Assembly (NCBI GenBank): GCA_026419785.1
Contig: JAODTK010004110.1
Span: forward strand, 1-64,000
Reading direction: 5' to 3'
Origin: Sclerodactyla briareus
Lineage: Eukaryota > Echinodermata > Holothuroidea > Dendrochirotida > Sclerodactylidae
DNA: 64,000 nucleotides
Shown: in pieces, positions 45,901-57,944 of the stretch
Layout: the number at the start of each line of letters is the position of its first letter
How positions within the stretch are numbered: position 1 is the first letter of the stretch
Notes under the pieces: generated by a model
The model's input: only the letters and a program-made list of their open reading frames with translations
Database searches by the model: none
What the model was told of the DNA's origin: nothing
Translations under genes and position numbers: made by a program

Positions 45901-48420
45901 CTGCTATTTGTTATTATTACAGCTTCAATATTGTCTGGAGCTGAGATTTCTGTAGACTCCTACTCTGTTTATTGAACATTGGAGAACTGTTAGACTTATT
46001 TTTGGCATTTATTACTTCTTTTTTCAATTTATTTTGTTATGTATCTCCTCTATTTGCTTCAATGTATTCAAATTTGCTGTCTTTTGTAAATATGTGTATT
46101 GTCAAGGGATATTGTTTCCTCACTGAGCTCCAGTCGAATTTGAAAATGATTAATACCCGGGGTGACTTGACTTGAGATAGTGTTTCAATGCCAGATTATC
46201 TGGGGACCTGATAACACCTGTATGGGGTTTGGTCAGATTTTTCATTTTCAGGCAGTTGACAGTAGTGACGTGAAAACTGATATTACTGCTAAATGGCAGA
46301 TACACAGGTTTGATAATTTTGGCTCCTGTGAATGCGGTAGGGGGTCATTTTCCCAAATAACATTCATGTGATGCAAGGTCAGAAAAGGCAATGAGGGGTC
46401 ATTGACCTAGTTTTTAAGTGCAAATTCCAATTTTTTGTTGGGCATTCTGTTTTTTTTCTATTTTGAATCACAAAGGTATGGGTCCTCACTCGTGACAGTT
46501 TGTTGGATCACTGCCACAGTGTCCCTGGTCACAGCGTCCTGACAGGATGTGTACTTTCCTGTGATAACTGTTATTACTGAGTGAGAGTTAAATGCCTGTG
46601 GTAAGTCGTATAGGGCTATACTCAGTGGTCATGGTGGTGCCAGGAAGTAGCGTGCGCAGATGTGGTGGTGCCCGAAATCCTTTCCCTCAAATTCCCATTC
46701 ATACTGACCCAACTGTTTTGTCCCAAAAACACAAGGTATCAAATTTTCCTGGAAGTGGGGGCCATCCCCCTTCCCTCTAGCATGCACTCGGTTGCCATCT
46801 ATGCATACAGGGTGTATTTTTTTTTTGGGGGGGGGGCAAATTCCAAAAATTACGGAGGTCCTCATTAAAAAAATCCTCTCTTCCCCAAATTGTTATATGA
46901 ACCCTATTTCCAAATGTTGATGGATAAGTGCCCATAATCGTATCCTAAACCGGTCTCAGAAGTCCCAGTACCCTTCTGGGGCCACTTGCAAATTGTCATA
47001 GGCCCATACTAAAAACAACATTTCTCTGTTCATTTAATTGTACGTGGACACTGTGTGAGAGAGGGTTGATCCCTGTAGTCGTCTGTGACCTCCAAGTAGA
47101 ACTGAGCAAACCCAAGACACAAAACTTGGTCGCGTTCCGTGCATAGCTGACGGCTAGTGTCTTTATGCAATACCCCCTATTAGATATTGTTGTTTTATAC
47201 TCAAAATTCCCTTCTATAAAGTTGCCCACTAGGAATCTCAAATATTATCCATTCCTTTCATTCTCTGCTCCTTCTGTGGTATCACCTACCCCTGTACCCC
47301 TGCCTGAGGGATAGATATCGGGCACTGGGCACAATTATGGTGAATATTTTTATTTGCTGATTGGCAAGTGGCCACCAAATATTCATAAGTTCAAACGACA
47401 ATATAGGCTCCCATGCATAAAAAAACTACATGCAGTTCGCCTAGAGAAAAAAACTTTCCATTACACCAATCTCTAAATATTTTGTTGCCAAGATGTCAAT
47501 GTCAAAAAACGTCACGTTTAACAACATTCACATGTTTTGGGCTGTCTTGCACTTTTTCCCACATGTGTCATTCCCCCCCCCCCTTTTTTTGGGGAAAAAG
47601 AAAAAAAAATTTTGCCCCTCGTGATAGAGGTTGTATTACATTAGTCTAATTCACATTAGGTTTGTCTCAACAAGACGAATCTGGTATTACAAAAAATTAG
47701 CACCAATTTCCCACAAGGTCAAAGGGTAAACGAGGTCAAAGGTCCAAATGAGGTCAAAGTAGGTCACCAGATGTAGATTGCACAGACGAACAAATCTTTC
47801 ATACGTCATCCCTCTAAAATGTTTCGTTGCCAGATATATAAGGATTGTACTATGGTGACGCTAATGACCTTGACCTAAACCAAAAAATACTAGGGTTCAT
47901 TCTCATGATACGTGCAACCCACATACAAAATTTGAATTGATACATGCTTTTGTTCGTTAGATATCGTGCTGACAGCTTTTTCAACTTGCCCCCCTCGTTA
48001 CCTGATGACCTGAACTGGCCCAGCAACCAACACAATAGGGTGGGGGTGTTTGTCATCCTCTCTATATGTCCAACCCACAAGACTCACACACACACACACA
48101 CACTACGCGCGGTGCGTGACTGCATAGATTTCCTTTTACCTTCGCAAGGAATCATCAGTCAGGCCAAAATGACATTCCCAATCAACCCCCCCCCCCCCTC
48201 CCCCGCGGCGCCCACCCCCTCCACTTGTGTTCGATTTCAAGTGCTCCTGGTTTAATTAAGGGTAAAACAATACTTAGTGGCAGTGTAAGGATTTGGGGAG
48301 GTTGGCCTATGCCATTTGCTTAGCATATTGCACTGTGACTCATTTGTTTGACCTTTGACCTCACATGCAGTGACCTTGTGGCATTTTAAGACTGGATGAG
48401 TCCCACACAAATTGCAAATT
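42960..48420. repeat. Large TGACC/AGGTCA-rich array, roughly 0.8-1.0 kb period
   Basis: More than 5 kb in which phrases such as CAAAGGTCATTTAAGGTCA, TGACCTCATTTGACCTTTAC and AGTGACC recur every few dozen bases. Longer homologous blocks also repeat: GGTCCATAAATTGACACCAT at about 43359 and 44350 and, as AGTCCATAAATTGACACCC, at 45113; a shorter form lies at about 45405. Also AGTGCAGTTAGGATG near 43428 and AGTGCAGTGTAGAATG near 45190, and TGGGCCGA followed by TTTTTGGCC at 43300, 44283 and 45050. Unit spacing is thus about 985 and 765 bp in the clearest part. The section after 46.4 kb is more diffuse. No frame is conserved. Confidence 0.75.
45605..45900 (+). repeat. Three tandem units of about 110 bp
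   Basis: CAAAGGGATGGGTCAAAGC, AAAAGGGGTGGGTCAAAGCT and GAAGGGATGGAAGGGTTCAA start successive units near 45620, 45733 and 45842. Each is followed by GAGCCC(A/C)CC, a C-rich stretch, and ACATCAGCTGCAAT. Embedded in the TGACC array. Confidence 0.8.
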
Positions 48421-50035
48421 CATTGGACTTGGGTGGGTGAATATTACCAATTCATCCAACCAATTGTATTGTGCTAGCCAGGCAGTAGGCATCGGCCTAT
48501 GTTTGTTGTGTAATCATTCATAGGCCTAAGCGTTAGCCCTAACCTATAAGCTATAAACTGATATGGATGTGTACCCAAGCCTCAGCCTATGTTCTCATGT
48601 AGGTGAGGGCTTAGGTCCTAAGTCGATACGCGTTCTGTTTTCCTCCGCATGATTCTTCGTCTGGAAGTGGAAGTCTTGTATATCCACCCAGTCTTTCCAT
48701 GAGATTGCCATCTCTCGGATCCGTTTCCCCTTGCATTGTAATCTGCTAACTCTCTGCGTGGAATGCATACCCTTGAAAAATCAGGTCATTACTGTCCAGT
48801 TTCATCTTCACCAATTTTGCAATTTATATCAAGAATGTTCATATAGTTCCTGCTGGGCAACATCACCGTTCGTTTCTTCAATTCAGCCTATGTTATTAGG
48901 GAAGAGAATGTTCTCCGCCTCTCGTCATTTTTTAGCGTGTGGTCGAGATTTAGTATTATGCTGTGATTACTGTCACATTATCATCAGTTATTAGAGCAAA
49001 TGTTAATAATTTTATAAATAGTTCATACAATTTATTATCTTCTTGCATTCCAATTGGAGCCCCCTTAGATCATTGTGTATAACGATGGGGGCCAGTCATG
49101 TTCTAGTCACGCACCCTACATTACATTTTTATAACACTCACCGTGACAGTACTTGGCATTGTTAAAATTCTGGCGACAAGGCTGTTCAAGGACAGGTGTT
49201 CAAAAGTTTGATATCGTTATATGGCAAGGAAAATCACTACACAACTTGTGTTCTTGTGACTTCTGCCATCTACTTGGAAGTTAATTAATGTTCGCAATCT
49301 CCTGGTATCGTGCTCATGATTTTTCTCGATTTCGACCGTCTCCTGACCTTGATTTTTTGAACGAATACCAAGACATAGCAGTTTCCCGCTCTGTAAAAGC
49401 ATGGTCGATTGACTTTGGACGTTATCAATGCTCAAAGGGAAGCAAGTCACACCCACACACACACACACACATACACACACATACACACACACACACACAC
49501 ACCAGCGGCACACACACACAATAGACACGTGCACACGTCGTGTGACTGCAAGATGCTTTTTACCTTCGCAAGGAGCAGAAGATGCCAGAGCATCTAAGAA
49601 CCTGAGTGCGGTAATTTCATCAACAACAAACAAGTACCACCGGTTTGCGTGTTTATCAGTCAGGAAAATCTTGTCCACCAAGGCATATAATGAATATGTT
49701 CAACAGTGAGTAATCAGGGGTCAACACAACACACTCTCTGCATAGGCGTCTAACCAAAGAAATAAAAATTCTGGAAATTGGATTACTACGACCGTTTGAC
49801 TCATTCGTCATTGTTAAATTCAGTAAACTTCTGTTAGAGGCTCTTCTATACTAGATACCTATATAGCCACATTCTAATATCCTTATGTTTTTTTGATTAC
49901 CACGAAGTTATGTTTCTCTGTCAGGAACGAAATTACCGTCACCTGGGCAGTCAAACTTTTTCCCTCCTCTCAAATAGGAGAGCAAACCAAGAAATAACCT
50001 AAGCCAATAAAGAAGTGAATTTCACGAAAGTATAA
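48421..50035. other. No recognisable gene; (CA)n microsatellite at 49450-49522
   Basis: The (CA)n run, with AT and GCGG interruptions, is clear. The 154-codon minus-strand frame across it (49217-49681) is composition-driven. No family is recognisable in the rest. Confidence 0.5.
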
Positions 50036-50039
50036 AGTG

Positions 50040-50565
50040 GCGTCTTTACATTTTTTAGAGGGCGGCAACAATTTTCTCATTTTTTTGGATTATTGTAACA
50101 TGTTTTTGAACCACTACCACAGTCACTCCTTGGTCGTCTTAAGCGTGTTCAGAACACTGCTGCACGACTTGTCCCTAAACCAACGACATGGTCACCCATT
50201 CTTAGAGATTTACACTGGTTACCAATATATTATCGTTTCCTAGTTACAACTCCTTGTTCTCACCTAACAAAGCTCTATATGACAATAGCCCCTGTTTACC
50301 TTATTGACATGGTTACTGATTTTCGTTTTCGCCCCCACCCGTAACCCCATATCTGCCAGAAATTTAAACTTTTGTTTCCGGCTCGTCGTATACAAAATCT
50401 ATGGTTGATACTGTTTTTATTGGCAGTATCTCTAGGTTTTGTGTTAATCTCTTCCCCTCAAATCTCTCCGCTAGCGACCTAAGCTCCTTTAAGAGTGGAG
50501 TTTCAATACGTAAGGTTCTTCGAACGGTGAAGGCGTCACTAATCTTGCTGAAGTCGATCGCCGTA
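50040..50565 (+). mobile_element. 5'-truncated L2/CR1-type LINE
   Basis: FLDYCNMFLNHY at about 50085-50120 matches the L2 phrase DYCNSLL. After a frame change, LGRLKRVQNTAARLV (50138-50182) and SPILRDLHWLPIYYRFLV (50198-50250) match the highly conserved L2/CR1 segment L--LQ-VQNAAARL...I---L--LHWLPV--RI-----. After further frame changes, NLFPSNLSASDLSSFKSGV (50450-50510) matches the terminal WN-LP--I------L--FK. Catalytic RT blocks are missing, as is usual for a truncated copy. Confidence 0.88.
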
Positions 50566-50569
50566 TTAA

Positions 50570-52430
50570 AAATAACACAGATAAACAGACCACCTGTCCG
50601 CAAGTGTGTGTTACTCTAACAGGAACCAACTTGGAAAATCTAGACACCTGAGGGCGTCCGATTGACTCTTTCCAGCCTTTAAAGTCAAACGAAATTCAAC
50701 AGTGATGTCAAAATAGTGCTCGAGTTCAATTCATTGATAAAACACCTGCAGAATTGGATATAACAGTTTATCATCTTCTGATGAATAGGAAACTATATCC
50801 ACAGGCCCAAACCCCAAATGATGTTCCTATGTGGGTCTTGATCTTCAAGTGCTGTTCATTATGCAGAGAAATCAGCGAAAGTCCCCACATTACAAAATGC
50901 ATAACGTCACAGTTGAACAACATAGGGATACTTTATGTACTTCATTGTTTCATCGTGTTAATTAACTCAGCATTCCACGGAGGTTCTACTGTTCGTTCAC
51001 TTACAAAGTAACCAATCTACACCCATACAAACCAACTGCAACAACCCCTCTCTTAGAATTATTACTTTTCAAAGTGAAATTATTGAGTAAATTGTTCCTA
51101 GAATACGGAACATTTTTTTTTCCAGGGCTGTGCGAGTAAATATAATCAATTATTAATGTATGATGGTATCATTTCGATCTTGCACAATACACATTTCAAC
51201 GGCCAATAACTTGTGGTAACAGAAAGTCGCATGAACATCGTGTTTGGATTAACAAATCAAGCTTTCCATCAGTTAGTATATTACTCTGTTTATAATTATT
51301 CATGAAGTCACCCTTCAACATTTTATTTAGTGTGTACTAGTTACTATGTGCACTGAGAACATCAACAAGCAGTTGTGGTAATTTTCTTGAACAAATCATC
51401 TAAGACCCACACAAGTTCCGTCGGTTGTTCTATTTTCGATATCACGGCCCGGAGGGCAAGTAGTATCACAACTAAGCTGTTTTCTTGTAGCATACTACCC
51501 ATTTATACGCTATTGACCCACAAAAAACGGCCGGAAAACAAAACGGGGAAGACTCTTGTTTTGGAAAGCATGAGCTGAGGAGGTGGCGAATATATATCCC
51601 CGTCCCTACTGCTTCGAAGGCATTCCCTGTCCCCTTTCTGGCAGTTAATAGCTTGCGTGTGGTCGTGGGCGTGAATCGAAGACGATTCCAAAGGATCAGC
51701 GCCGGTAACAATTTCGCACCTGCTAATAGCCCCGACTTGGCCTGGTACGTGTGTCGTTAGTGGCCACAGCTCTTATTCTCGTGATTTAACCTAGGGTACA
51801 AGAGTACGGTGGAATGTACTGACAGCTCTTTCTCCTCCGCCTGTTTGTGGAGGCGACTCTAGGTGACGCCTACCGTCCCGTGGTCAATTTTCGCTACATT
51901 TCACGAAAAAGCGCATTGTGTCCCTCATCTAGACCATACCATTTATGTGTGGCACTTTCTAATTTTTCCGGGAGATATTGGCAGTTCTGTGAACGTTCCT
52001 GGGAGAGCTACCGAATTTTTACTCGTTGGATTCCATAATGAAAAGAAGATGAAGGACCTCAGTACCGGGACCCGTCACAAAGTGGGCTGTTATTCCACGA
52101 TTTTTAACACACTTACAAACTACTGTACATTAAGTTTCTTTGTTCTACAACATGGGGTCTAATACCTCCTTTTTTTTCCCCTTTTTGGCAGGCGGGCTGG
52201 TTATTCAAGTATGGTTTGTATCGGTCATAAGGAGCGGTCTTTCTGGCTCGTTTCCCCGCATAAACTGTGAAGTAAAATACAGCTCTTATACAGCAGATAC
52301 ATGGCTAATTCTATTAACCAGCCTACATCTGAGGTAGTGTCCTCCAGTCAACTGAGAGTGAGTTGCAGTTCTTTTCTCCCTGGGTGTAACTCACTAAGTT
52401 ACCGGGTGATAGCGTCTGAATCTGTAAAAT
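50570..52430. other. No recognisable gene
   Basis: Several short overlapping open frames occur on both strands at 51400-52160, in a somewhat GC-richer stretch. None shows a known motif or a convincing pair of splice sites. Confidence 0.4.
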
Positions 52431-52432
52431 TT

Positions 52433-52663
52433 CCACACTGTAAACAATTCCTGTAGAATTCCGAGAAACGCATGGCAACATCTGGCTGCCAGTAATTTAC
52501 TTTATATTTACTGTAAATTTCACAGAAAAAATTGTTTACAGTATGAATTTTAACGAATTTTAACTTTCAAAGTAGTTTTATTGTAAACAATCACAGTGAA
52601 TTACTGGCAGCAGTGTTGCCAGTAATTTACTGTTAAATTCTAACTTTTTTTTTTACAGAGTGC
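52433..52663. mobile_element. MITE family 2 (CACTGTAAA ends), copy 2
   Basis: The terminal CACACTGTAAACAATT and TTTTTTTACAGAGTGC form inverted repeats. The interior holds nested palindromes such as TTGCCAGTAATTTACTG and ACAGTGAATTACTGGCAGCA. It is about 230 bp, twice the length of the 40741 copy, and non-coding. Confidence 0.75.
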
Positions 52664-53139
52664 ACATTTTTCGCCCTACCTGTCTAAGATACCGTGTGTG
52701 GCTCAGTAAAGATGCACAAACCCCGTTGAAGGAAAACAAGATCGTCAAGTCAAATCCATGCCCCATTCATAGGCCCTTAACTTTGACGTAATTCGGTGAA
52801 GGAATTACCGAAAGCACAGGATGCGTCGTAATTACAGTCTTTCTTATAATCGTGTCATACCCCCATTGGCTGACTATCCATGACCATCCTCATTCACACT
52901 ACAAAAGGTCTCATTGTTCGGTTTTTCCTGTAGTTTTGTCAGTTCATCGCTCTGAGCGATTACAAGTTCCGACCTCTCAAGAAACTGATATTTTTTTTAA
53001 TGAAAAATCCGTGTCCACATTGACGAGGGGCTTCCATCCAACGATTGATCACGCCTCTCGCCCAGGGCCTTGAGCACACGCGACTTCGATAAATGAAACG
53101 ACTGACGACATTCTAACTCTGGGGGTCTGTTTACCGCAG

Positions 53140-53292
53140 AACCCCCACGGGACTAAGTACACCAAGGCGGGCCGCCTATCCCACGATATCCGCGACTCGT
53201 CGGTTGTATTTGAGGGGTTAGTTAATGTCGAGCTTTGCCGCGGGGGGATCGGAGGGGGGGCGGGAAAAGTGCAAGCCGACGAGGTCATGTGA
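53140..53292 (+). CDS. Very weak candidate terminal exon
   Basis: A good acceptor (GGGGGTCTGTTTACCGCAG) is followed by 50 codons and a TGA. Residues include HGTKYTKAGRLSHDIRDSSV and VNVELCRGGIGGGAGKVQAD. The stretch is GC-rich, the minus strand is also open over the same bases (53049-53288, from an ATG), and no family is recognised. Composition alone could explain both frames. Confidence 0.18.
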   Translation, partial: NPHGTKYTKAGRLSHDIRDSSVVFEGLVNVELCRGGIGGGAGKVQADEVM

Positions 53293-54440
53293 AAGGAGAT
53301 GCATTTTCACTCAAGGTTAGGAAAGTACATAGACATAGGGGAGGGTAAAAAAGGTTTTTTTTAAACCATCTAAGCGTTGACCCACGTAATCGATAATCAG
53401 GTATTCGTTGATCTGGTCCCCATCCTCTGGACCGATCATGTGCAGCTTTCATTTTCTTGTTAAAACATTGCAACATAATTGTAACATGACAACTATTTTC
53501 ACACCATACGAAAAAATACCCACCCGCACATTAAAGTACCGCCAAGAGGCATTGCCCCATTTCGTGTAGGGACCTGGTAAGATTCGCAGTGACCTTTGGT
53601 GCAGTACCATGTCTGCACCCTTGCATGTGCCTTGAATAGGATCGAACTTCTGCTCGGCAAGTCATACCATAAAAAAAGTAAGGTGGCCCCGAATGACCAC
53701 ACGATAACCCTTAACTATTACAACTTTGTGCTTTGGCACCTGACCAACGTGATACGTCGTTTTAAAACGCTTTTTCACGTATAAGAAGAAAAAAACGCAA
53801 TCATTTCATGGGGGGAGGGGGGGGGGGGGGGGGGGGGGACGACAAAATCACCCTTAATTACACAGGGCATCACCGTTCGTGTGGATGGCCGCGCGCTCCG
53901 TATCTGCGCGAAAGGGATGGTTATATTGACCGCCATTTTGTCTAGCGCATGTTGCCGTACAACATCGCGCTATCACTATCGTATCTAGCGCCCGGCAATT
54001 TCACTCATACGTAGGCCTGCGAAGTCAATCAAATTCATGCACAATCCTCAATATATTGACCTGGACAGGAATCTCGTAAGTTTGACGAAGGTGGGACGAA
54101 GGTTATGTATTTATCAGCTGGTAAGGGTTCAGACCTCACACAATGCAACAACCATCGTAGAAATGAATAGATTGAACAAAGTTTACCAGGCGAGTTTATA
54201 TACTAATTAAAAATCCCACCTCTTGGGATACAAACGAAACTGGATCAAGTTGTGTACAGTCCTCTATGAAACGAATACTCTGCATAACTGGAGTTCCTCT
54301 CACGCTAACGAATAAGTAACGTTTATGAAAAATTAAGAGCGCATATCACACAAATACAACGAACCGCGGTTAGATGCACGCGTCCCCGTAGTAGGTTGAA
54401 CGGAAACCTTTGGACTTTGATGAAAGAGTATAGAGTAGTG
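53293..54440. other. No recognisable gene; poly(G) run at 53810-53838
   Basis: A G-rich run of about 29 bases with one A interruption is the only distinctive item. A CpG-rich patch at about 53880-54000 carries no recognisable motif. Confidence 0.4.
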
Positions 54441-54444
54441 CGCC

Positions 54445-54795
54445 ATATAGTCTCATTTCATTTCCTCCTTCCCATCCACGAAGTTACCTATACTTTTGTA
54501 ATCTTTTGTTATTGACTGATATAAGAAATACAATTAAAAAAAAAAAAAATTGCGAAATGATAATATTCGCTCCAAATTCGTAATTTCGTAGAATAAGTCC
54601 CTGTGGGGAAACATATCTTTGTTACGGATGCCACGTTAAAATGAAAAAAACAAACGCTACTGATCACCATTTTCTCCAAAATAGGAGTGATTTGAAGTGC
54701 TGTGCTTTGACTGAATTCTTCTTGTAGATGAGGTTCTCAACATGGCTTCATTTTCATTATCATTGATGCTTAGTCGCGGAATTTGAAAAGCTGAA
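54445..54795 (+). repeat. Direct repeat, left copy (pairs with 61752-62105)
   Basis: Shared order with 61752-62105: CCATCCACGAAG/CCAGCCACGAAC, TTGTTATTGACTGA/TTGTATTGACTGA, TCGTAATTTCGTAGAATA/TCGTAATTTCGTGGAATA, TTGTTACGGATGCC/TTCGTTACGTCCAG, CTGATCACCAT, AGGAGTGATTTGAAGTGCTG/AGAAGTGATTTGGGTGCTG, and AATTCTTCTTGTAGATGAGG/AGTTCTCCTTATATATGAGG. Identity is moderate, so it is either an old duplication or two copies of an unclassified mobile element. Confidence 0.7.
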
Positions 54796-55024
54796 TGGAG
54801 CTGAAAGTAAGGGATATTCCTTCGCACCATGCAGAACTCGGAAGATCACGCTTGACGACCTCCAATGGAATCTCCTGACCCGGTGACCTGCATATTTATT
54901 CCCGATTGTTTGGGAATTCTAAATTATGAGGAAAAAATACATGTTTTTTTCCTTCTCCGCCGTACGAAAAAAGAAAGTTGCTCGGAGTTTATACGAATAC
55001 ATATATATGTATGCATTTTTTTTT

Positions 55025-55640
55025 CAGTTTGTGCCTCTACGACAACGGTTGGCTTACACTTGCCTCGCGTATCATATAATAGCCTCGCCCCGTGTGGCGG
55101 TCAGGCCCAGCGTGTGGCTGCCGAGGAGGATGGCGGGGGAAGAGCGCACCTCCCGCTAGGGTCGCGACATGAAGCGACGATGAGTACCTGTAAACAGTCA
55201 CTCGAAACATCGAACGGTCTATCTAGGGTTATACCCCCACATGCCCCTTCCAGTCCTATCCCATACACCAGAACCAAGTCAGTCGTTTCTTTGGTGGGGT
55301 GTAGGAAATTGGATAGGTCTATTTTGTTTAGATTCTCCCCGGTAGCCGGTTCGCGAGTCGGGAGGTCCTGACAGTAACGCGTACGATAATTTGACGTTTT
55401 ACGGGAATGCGTCCACTGTCTCTTACTACCAACGAACTATTTTCTCCCATCGGGCCTTGTACTTGTCCAACCCCATCCTCCTTAGCGAAGCTGAAATGAA
55501 ACAAATATGGGATTCGTCAGGAGTCGAGGCATTCTGTCATGCGGCGCGGTCTGGTACTCGCAACGAGTATGCAGCCAGACGGCGTACGATACACGTGAAG
55601 CTGTCTACTCGGTCTTTTGTCTTTACCAACTCCTGCTAAT
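55025..55640 (+). CDS. Candidate coding block, unidentified (two acceptor-linked frames)
   Basis: A strong acceptor (TATGCATTTTTTTTTCAG near 55025) opens a 115-codon frame to 55371 (residues such as GGQAQRVAAEEDGGGRAHL and SNGLSRVIPPHAPSSPIPY). A second acceptor (GTTTAGATTCTCCCCGGTAG, near 55345) opens a different frame of about 98 codons to 55639. It reads GGPDSNAYDNLTFYGNASTV, then SYYQRTIFSHRALYLSNPIL, LSEAEMKQIWDSSGVEAF, and stops. The Tyr-rich NAYDNLTFY stretch resembles a receptor cytoplasmic tail, but I recognise no family. The block is GC-richer than its surroundings, which lengthens chance frames. The two frames could be alternative exons or one gene broken by an indel. Confidence 0.25.
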
Positions 55641-55699
55641 GCACAAAAACGCCTCCTGTGATTGGTTGGTTGCATTGTGGAAAACCAGTGATAATAATA

Positions 55700-57030
55700 G
55701 TCATTATCGAGATTGAGGATCAGTATGCCTCGTCAAAATTGACCCAAACTATTTGATACCGTTTGACATAGAGATAAGAATAATATGGTCGTCATTATTC
55801 ATTATAGAATAGACGTTACTATTTCCTATTTGGGTTGACATGACGTTTTTCATATGGGTGAATGGAAGCACGAAAATATGTCGTGATTACTGGGCATTTC
55901 GGCAACAATGTCGAATATCTGCAACACTTTGAACCGCTTTGAAGTCGTCAACTGACAGAAACAATGAAACAATAGAGGTTTTTCTCCCCAAATTTCGCAA
56001 CCAACATAGCCATAGCCTTCCCCTCCCACTTGTTTTTTTACTAGAAGTTGACTCTTTCCGATCTCGACCTACATGTCCCTCAAACGATTGGATGCGTCCT
56101 CCGTCCTCAATCTTAGTGTATCTTATCGTGTTTACCTCTCTTGGCCGTAAATGACATTGAACTTGCGCAAAAAGGTTAATTCCGTAACATATTTGCATGA
56201 ATTCGAACATATTTAATATCTGTGTTTTCAAACTGTGTGTTCAACCCCCCCCCCCCCCCCCACACACATGGCTCAGTTTTACGGACCTCGCGCGTTTCGT
56301 TTTGTTGTATGGAAGGACTTGATAATGTTATATAACTTAAGGACAGCCAACAAGTCAAGTATGTCGGCTGACGTGTAGGCTACATCTTTTTGTTGCACAA
56401 TTATGGTGTTTACCTTTCGTGGTCTTGAACCTGTCCAACAAATAGTGGAGACCATCTACCAGTCTACTCCACATGGTCAACCGATATGCCAATTTGAGCA
56501 TTTTACTTTTTAGCGTACAATAATATTGGGTTATGTTCTCAGACATCGACTGCTGTTGGCCTAATGTGACTCAGGATTCTGGCCCCAAGACAATAGGTAT
56601 ATGATTTCCTGTTATGAGTAGCATTTCCCTGATCTACCCCACATAGTTAAGTTCCATACCAAGCTGAGTCACCTACATATTTCCGTTGCACATTTTGATC
56701 ACAGGAAAACCGTAACATACATACACACAAACATACACAATGCTTGACTGCATGGACTCCCTTTTTCCTCTGGCAGGGAATCACCGGACGCCCCACCGTG
56801 AAATGGTAAAATAAAAAAATGCATATGCCCGTTCAGAGTCAAGGACCAGTTGTTAACTCCAAAGACAGGAGGATTCATGCATGTATCTAGGCATATAGGT
56901 CGCAGATATGAGTTCAAGGTAATTCGAGGTCAAGAGAGGTTGTGTTGTTTGGGTGGCGTGAAAATATAACAGTGTATTTGGCGAGATTACTATTTGATTG
57001 AATCTGTGTGTACACGAACATGCCTATAGG
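55700..57030. other. No recognisable gene; poly(C) run at 56246-56261
   Basis: Apart from the C run and a few AGGTCA half-sites near 56920-56940, nothing is identifiable. Confidence 0.4.
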
Positions 57031-57036
57031 GGGATA

Positions 57037-57226
57037 TGTCAATGTTCCCGGGGTTCGATGTTCCCGAGGTTTGATGTTCCGGAGTTCGCTGTTCCCGAAG
57101 TCGATGTTCCCGATGTTCTAACCTCGGGGAAAGGAACATATACGAAAACGGGGAACATCGAACCACGGGAACATCGAACCTCGGGAACATCGAACCTCGG
57201 GAACATCGAACCCCGGAAACATCGGG
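57037..57226. repeat. Inverted minisatellite of 16-18 bp units
   Basis: The left arm (57037-57125) has five or six units of the form TTCGATGTTCCCGAGG. The right arm (57150-57226) has five or six units of its reverse complement, CGGGAACATCGAACCTC. A centre of about 30 bases carries AAGGAACATATACGAAAACG. The whole can fold as one hairpin or as many slipped hairpins. All six frames stay open through much of it because the unit lacks stops, which produced several spurious peptides. Confidence 0.92.
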
Positions 57227-57559
57227 TAGACCCCATATCTAGAACCGTTGGGTGATGAGGATTTTGAGTGACAATTGATGAGCTCATGGGCGTCGACCCT
57301 GGGGGACAGGTGAACACTCTCCCGAGTATGGTGGAACATCATATCGAATGCCCCTTCTTTTTTTACGTTTCAGGGAATGAAACCGTACGCTCAGGTTGGT
57401 GATATCTAGGTGCTGACATCCAGACATTACAGCGATAGAACGATTGGCTAATATCTTCACTGAATGTCCGTTTTTTTTTATTAAATGAATGACCGAGAAG
57501 AGTGCAAAAAATCGTGACGTGCCATAATGTTCCCTTATCATGACTTATGTTTAAAAAAA

Positions 57560-57940
57560 ATTCCAACCATATGTTTGCGTTACTATTTGGCAGAAGCTTT
57601 GCACTTCTAGGAGACTTGTTCAAGAGAGACTTTGAGAGGTGAGAGGACTTGTTCGAGAGACTTTGCGGGTAGCTTGTGCGCAATGGACGCGTCTTGGGTA
57701 CTGTCTCAAGATGAAACATACCACAACCCATGGGTTTAATTGGGTGGAGTTGAGTGCCTCGTACCTCGAGAGATGTTCGGGAATATCTCACTGAGTTGTT
57801 TGTGATGTCGTTAGATCCAGTGTGCAGAATTACATGTGTCATGGTCGTGTGCATGAAGCATTTGGGGACAAAAATTCGAGCGATAATGAATAACATCCAG
57901 ACAAAAATTGGAAGAATGCAAAAAACGAAATAGCTCACTA
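57560..57940 (-). mobile_element. Possible LINE ORF1-type SGNH/esterase trace
   Basis: On the minus strand, THVILHTGSNDITNNS (about 57845-57795) matches the G-ND block of SGNH hydrolases, which in animal genomes is often found in CR1-like LINE ORF1 proteins (V-IH-GTNDL). The hydrophobic text before it and the basic text after it are not otherwise recognisable, and the upstream GDS block is not seen. A host esterase fragment is the alternative. Confidence 0.35.
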
Positions 57941-57944
57941 ATAA

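Noticed and set aside
49217-49681. 154-codon frame with a valine/cysteine-rich centre
   Set aside because: Built on a (CA)n microsatellite. The flanks show no protein motif.
57039-57342. Repetitive peptides with GSMFPRFDVP-like repeats
   Set aside because: By-product of the inverted 16-18 bp minisatellite, which lacks stops in several frames.
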